Source: UBA1381 sp964399965
GTDB taxonomy: Bacteria > Bacillota > Clostridia > UBA1381
Direction: 5' to 3'
DNA: 13,660 nt
NCBI GenBank assembly: GCA_964399965.1
Contig: CAYNRX010000046.1
Coordinates: 1-13,660, forward strand
A program made the position numbers and the translations under genes. Shown here one piece after another: positions 13,222 through 13,660 of the stretch (position 1 is its first letter; the number at the start of each line of letters is the position of its first letter). Below the pieces are notes generated by a model, which saw nothing but the letters and a program-made list of their open reading frames with translations, made no database searches and was not told where the DNA came from.

Positions 13222-13660
13222 TTATATGTTACGCAATACCTTGGCCGGATTGCCGGCGGCAACGGTGTTGGCCGGTATATCTTTGGTAACGACAGAGCCG
13301 GCGCCAATCACGGCATTGTCGCCTATCGTCACCCCGGGCAGTATAACGGTACCGGAGCCTATCCAGACCCCTTTGCCTAAGAATACCGGCTGAGGCAACA
13401 GATCAGCGCGCTTTTCCGGTTGAAAACCGTGGTTGAGGGTGGCGATAATGACATTGTGCCCTATCAGCGAATGATCGTCTATCGTTATACCGCCCTGATC
13501 CTGAAAGCGGCAGCCGGAATTGATAAATACACCGCGGCCAAGATGGATATTTTTCCCGCAGTCGGTCGTAAACGGCGGGAATAGCCGGAAATCCTCATCG
13601 ATCTCGAGCCTGCGAAAAAAAGTCTGTAAATTTAAAGCCTTCTGTGGTAGAATATAATTA
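13222..13660 (-). CDS. Sugar O-acetyltransferase (Maa/LacA type), 5' end missing
   Basis: Minus-strand gene encoding the left-handed beta-helix acetyltransferase family (maltose/galactoside O-acetyltransferase type), acetyl-CoA dependent and trimeric. Reading from the right, recognisable sequence starts at LEIDEDFRLFPPFTTD, then GKNIHLGRGVFINSGCRFQD, HSLIGHNVIIATLNHGF with the catalytic His in LNH, GKGVWIGSGTVILPGVTIG, and AGSVVTKDIPANT before a TAA at 13222-13224. The roughly 50-residue N-terminal Mac domain is not there: upstream of about 13605 the sequence is the antisense of the 54-bp repeat, encoding an unrelated QKALNLQTFFRR-like stretch with no in-frame ATG. The frame stays open to the window edge, so a start outside cannot be excluded, but truncation by the repeat is likelier. 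ATA makes up 8 of 14 isoleucine codons. Confidence 0.8.
   Translation of the reverse strand, partial: NYILPQKALNLQTFFRRLEIDEDFRLFPPFTTDCGKNIHLGRGVFINSGCRFQDQGGITIDDHSLIGHNVIIATLNHGFQPEKRADLLPQPVFLGKGVWIGSGTVILPGVTIGDNAVIGAGSVVTKDIPANTVAAGNPAKVLRNI
13605..13658 (+). repeat. 54-bp direct repeat, right copy
   Basis: Second copy of 4998-5051, with differences at 13611 and 13634. It still spells EPAKKSL and a stop (13627-13629) in the plus direction, so it is a fragment of the GNAT gene's 3' end joined to the interior of the acetyltransferase gene. Only two bases remain after it in the window (TA versus CA at the left copy), so its true right boundary is not visible. Confidence 0.88.

Larger units (their letters stand above)
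5052..13604. mobile_element. Candidate acquired gene cassette between 54-bp repeats
   Basis: The 8.6 kb between the two repeats holds a LysR gene, a seven-gene redox/hydrolase operon and a convergent sugar acetyltransferase. Direct repeats of a gene's 3' end on both sides are what site-specific integration into that 3' end leaves behind, and isoleucine codon use changes at the left repeat. Against an autonomous element: no integrase, excisionase, transposase or replication gene is visible, and the right-end acetyltransferase has ATA in 8 of 14 isoleucine codons, closer to the host pattern. Local duplication, or recombination that inserted the cassette, would also fit. The boundaries are inferred from repeat edges only. 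Confidence 0.5.

Noticed and set aside
13112..13393. Plus-strand 93-residue open frame
   Set aside because: Most of it is the antisense of the clearly coding minus-strand acetyltransferase, and it crosses the hairpin at 13143-13184; no ribosome site.
1..13660. CRISPR array, rRNA, integrase or transposase gene
   Set aside because: Both strands were looked over for regularly spaced repeats and recombinase motifs; none was seen. The only repeats are the two pairs described.

Overview
The window looks like a Bacillota (Clostridia-type) chromosome segment. Support comes from strong AGGAGG-type ribosome binding sites, the order nusB - Kae1-like gene - xseA - xseB - ispA - DUF212, a tRNA with encoded CCA, and simple sigma-A-like promoters. 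Genus cannot be given from the sequence alone.

Region 1 (1-5022) is a housekeeping block on the plus strand. After a two-hairpin palindromic repeat come nusB, a TsaD/Kae1-like paralogue, xseA and xseB (exonuclease VII), a short-chain prenyl diphosphate synthase and a DUF212 (divergent PAP2) membrane protein. They are tightly spaced or overlapping, so probably one transcript. A tRNA-Leu(CAA) with its own promoter and terminator follows, then a GNAT acetyltransferase. Isoleucine is mostly written ATA here (27 of 35 codons in xseA, 12 of 15 in the GNAT gene).

Region 2 (about 5052-13604) looks like an acquired cassette. A 54-bp direct repeat (52/54 identical), made of the last codons of the GNAT gene plus its 3' flank, lies at both ends. 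Isoleucine use changes (6 of 33 ATA in the iron alcohol dehydrogenase gene). The cassette holds a LysR regulator, a strong terminator, and then a likely operon: a YqhD-like iron alcohol dehydrogenase, a DkgA/YvgN-like aldo-keto reductase, a secreted alpha/beta hydrolase with a stalk domain, an iron-sulfur flavoprotein-type reductase, a second secreted hydrolase (its start is out of frame at an A8 tract), a second iron-sulfur flavoprotein-type reductase, and a secreted stalk-flavodoxin fusion. A convergent sugar O-acetyltransferase loses recognisable sequence at the right-hand copy of the repeat.

The yqhD-like plus dkgA-like pair is the classic aldehyde-reduction pair of E. coli, here beside a LysR gene. 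The downstream flavin, Fe-S and hydrolase genes suggest a redox or electrophile-response system that works on both sides of the membrane; that role is inference. No CRISPR array, integrase, transposase or rRNA is visible.
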